Shown one piece after another: positions 5,502 to 5,868 of a DNA stretch of 5,868 nt. A program made the position numbers and the translations under genes. Every line of letters begins with the position of its first letter. Within the stretch, counting starts at the first letter, position 1. This DNA is from an uncultured Collinsella sp. (GTDB lineage: Bacteria > Actinomycetota > Coriobacteriia > Coriobacteriales > Coriobacteriaceae): NCBI GenBank assembly GCA_902465115.1, contig CABQMC010000105.1, forward strand, positions 1 to 5,868. Reading direction: 5' to 3'. A model generated the notes under the pieces. The model saw only the letters and a program-made list of their open reading frames with translations, did no database searches and had not been told where the DNA came from.

Positions 5502-5868
5502 GTGAACATCCTGGTTTTGCTGCCCGTCAATGACCGCCATCGCGCAATTCTTGAGTCGAGCGCTCCGGGCGAGGACTTTATCTACACGAGTTCCGACGCC
5601 GCCACGCGCGAGCAGGTCGCCGATGCCGACGTGATCTTGGGCAACATCGACCCTGACATGCTCACGGCATGCGAACATCTCCAGCTGTTGCAATTGCAGA
5701 CCGCCGGCTATGACGACTACCTTGCCGCCGGCACCGTGCCGGCTGAAGCCAAACTGTCTTGCTCAATCGGCGCCTACGGTCAGGCCGTGAGCGAGCACAT
5801 GTTTGCCATGGTACTGTCAATGATGAAGCGCCTGCCCGGCTACCAGGACCTGCAGCGCGAGCATCGCT
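5502..5868 (+). CDS. D-isomer-specific 2-hydroxyacid dehydrogenase, N-terminal part
   Basis: The first 122 residues of a gene that runs off the right edge of the window. It starts with GTG at 5502; AGAGGA (5490-5495) lies 6 nt upstream. The protein begins MNILVLLPVNDRHRAILE, then ADVILGNID (42-50), LQLLQLQTAGYDDY (60-73), and SCSIGAYGQAVSEHMFAMVLSMMKR (86-110). The pattern of LQ..TAG.D and then GAYGQAVSEHMFAMVL is characteristic of the substrate-binding half of NAD(P)-dependent 2-hydroxyacid dehydrogenases, which interconvert 2-hydroxyacids and 2-oxoacids. The nucleotide-binding GxGxxG domain and the catalytic Arg/Glu/His are beyond the edge, so the substrate cannot be named (glyoxylate/hydroxypyruvate, lactate and phosphoglycerate types share this half). 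A palindrome at 5448-5482 lies in its upstream region. Confidence 0.87.
   Translation, partial: MNILVLLPVNDRHRAILESSAPGEDFIYTSSDAATREQVADADVILGNIDPDMLTACEHLQLLQLQTAGYDDYLAAGTVPAEAKLSCSIGAYGQAVSEHMFAMVLSMMKRLPGYQDLQREHR

Overview
The window is GC-rich, and its genes are compact with Shine-Dalgarno sites. Gene content and style (a type I methionine aminopeptidase with a SEC-C zinc motif, HD-GYP/GGDEF signalling, short AT-richer intergenic gaps) suggest a Gram-positive, actinobacterial genome. Collinsella or another member of the Coriobacteriia is my best guess. This is inference from style, not a database match.

Left part, minus strand (51-2312): a two-gene signalling operon. The first gene encodes a 626-residue soluble protein with a PAS-like N-terminus, a degenerate GGDEF domain (GCDKF in place of GGDEF, RxxD I-site kept), a receiver domain and a complete HD-GYP domain. 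A small HPt phosphotransfer protein follows after 24 bp. Together they look like a phosphorelay that controls cyclic-di-GMP breakdown. No histidine kinase lies in the window. The 211-bp gap upstream (2313-2523) holds a perfect palindrome over a possible -35 box and a separate 10-bp inverted repeat.

Middle (2524-4323): an alpha/beta hydrolase on the minus strand, divergent from a plus-strand radical SAM protein of the COG0731 (TYW1-like) type, with a 225-bp shared upstream region.

Right part, plus strand (4365-5868): a 67-bp near-perfect palindrome with 20-bp perfect arms separates the radical SAM gene from the SEC-C methionine aminopeptidase. That gene ends in a strong intrinsic terminator. 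A second palindrome (11-bp arms) sits just ahead of a GTG-started D-2-hydroxyacid dehydrogenase gene that runs off the window.

The five complete genes and the partial one are recognisable families. The least explained elements are the two palindromes at 4365-4431 and 5448-5482, the palindrome at 2358-2373, and the domain logic of the c-di-GMP protein. I saw no tRNA, rRNA, CRISPR array or transposase gene.
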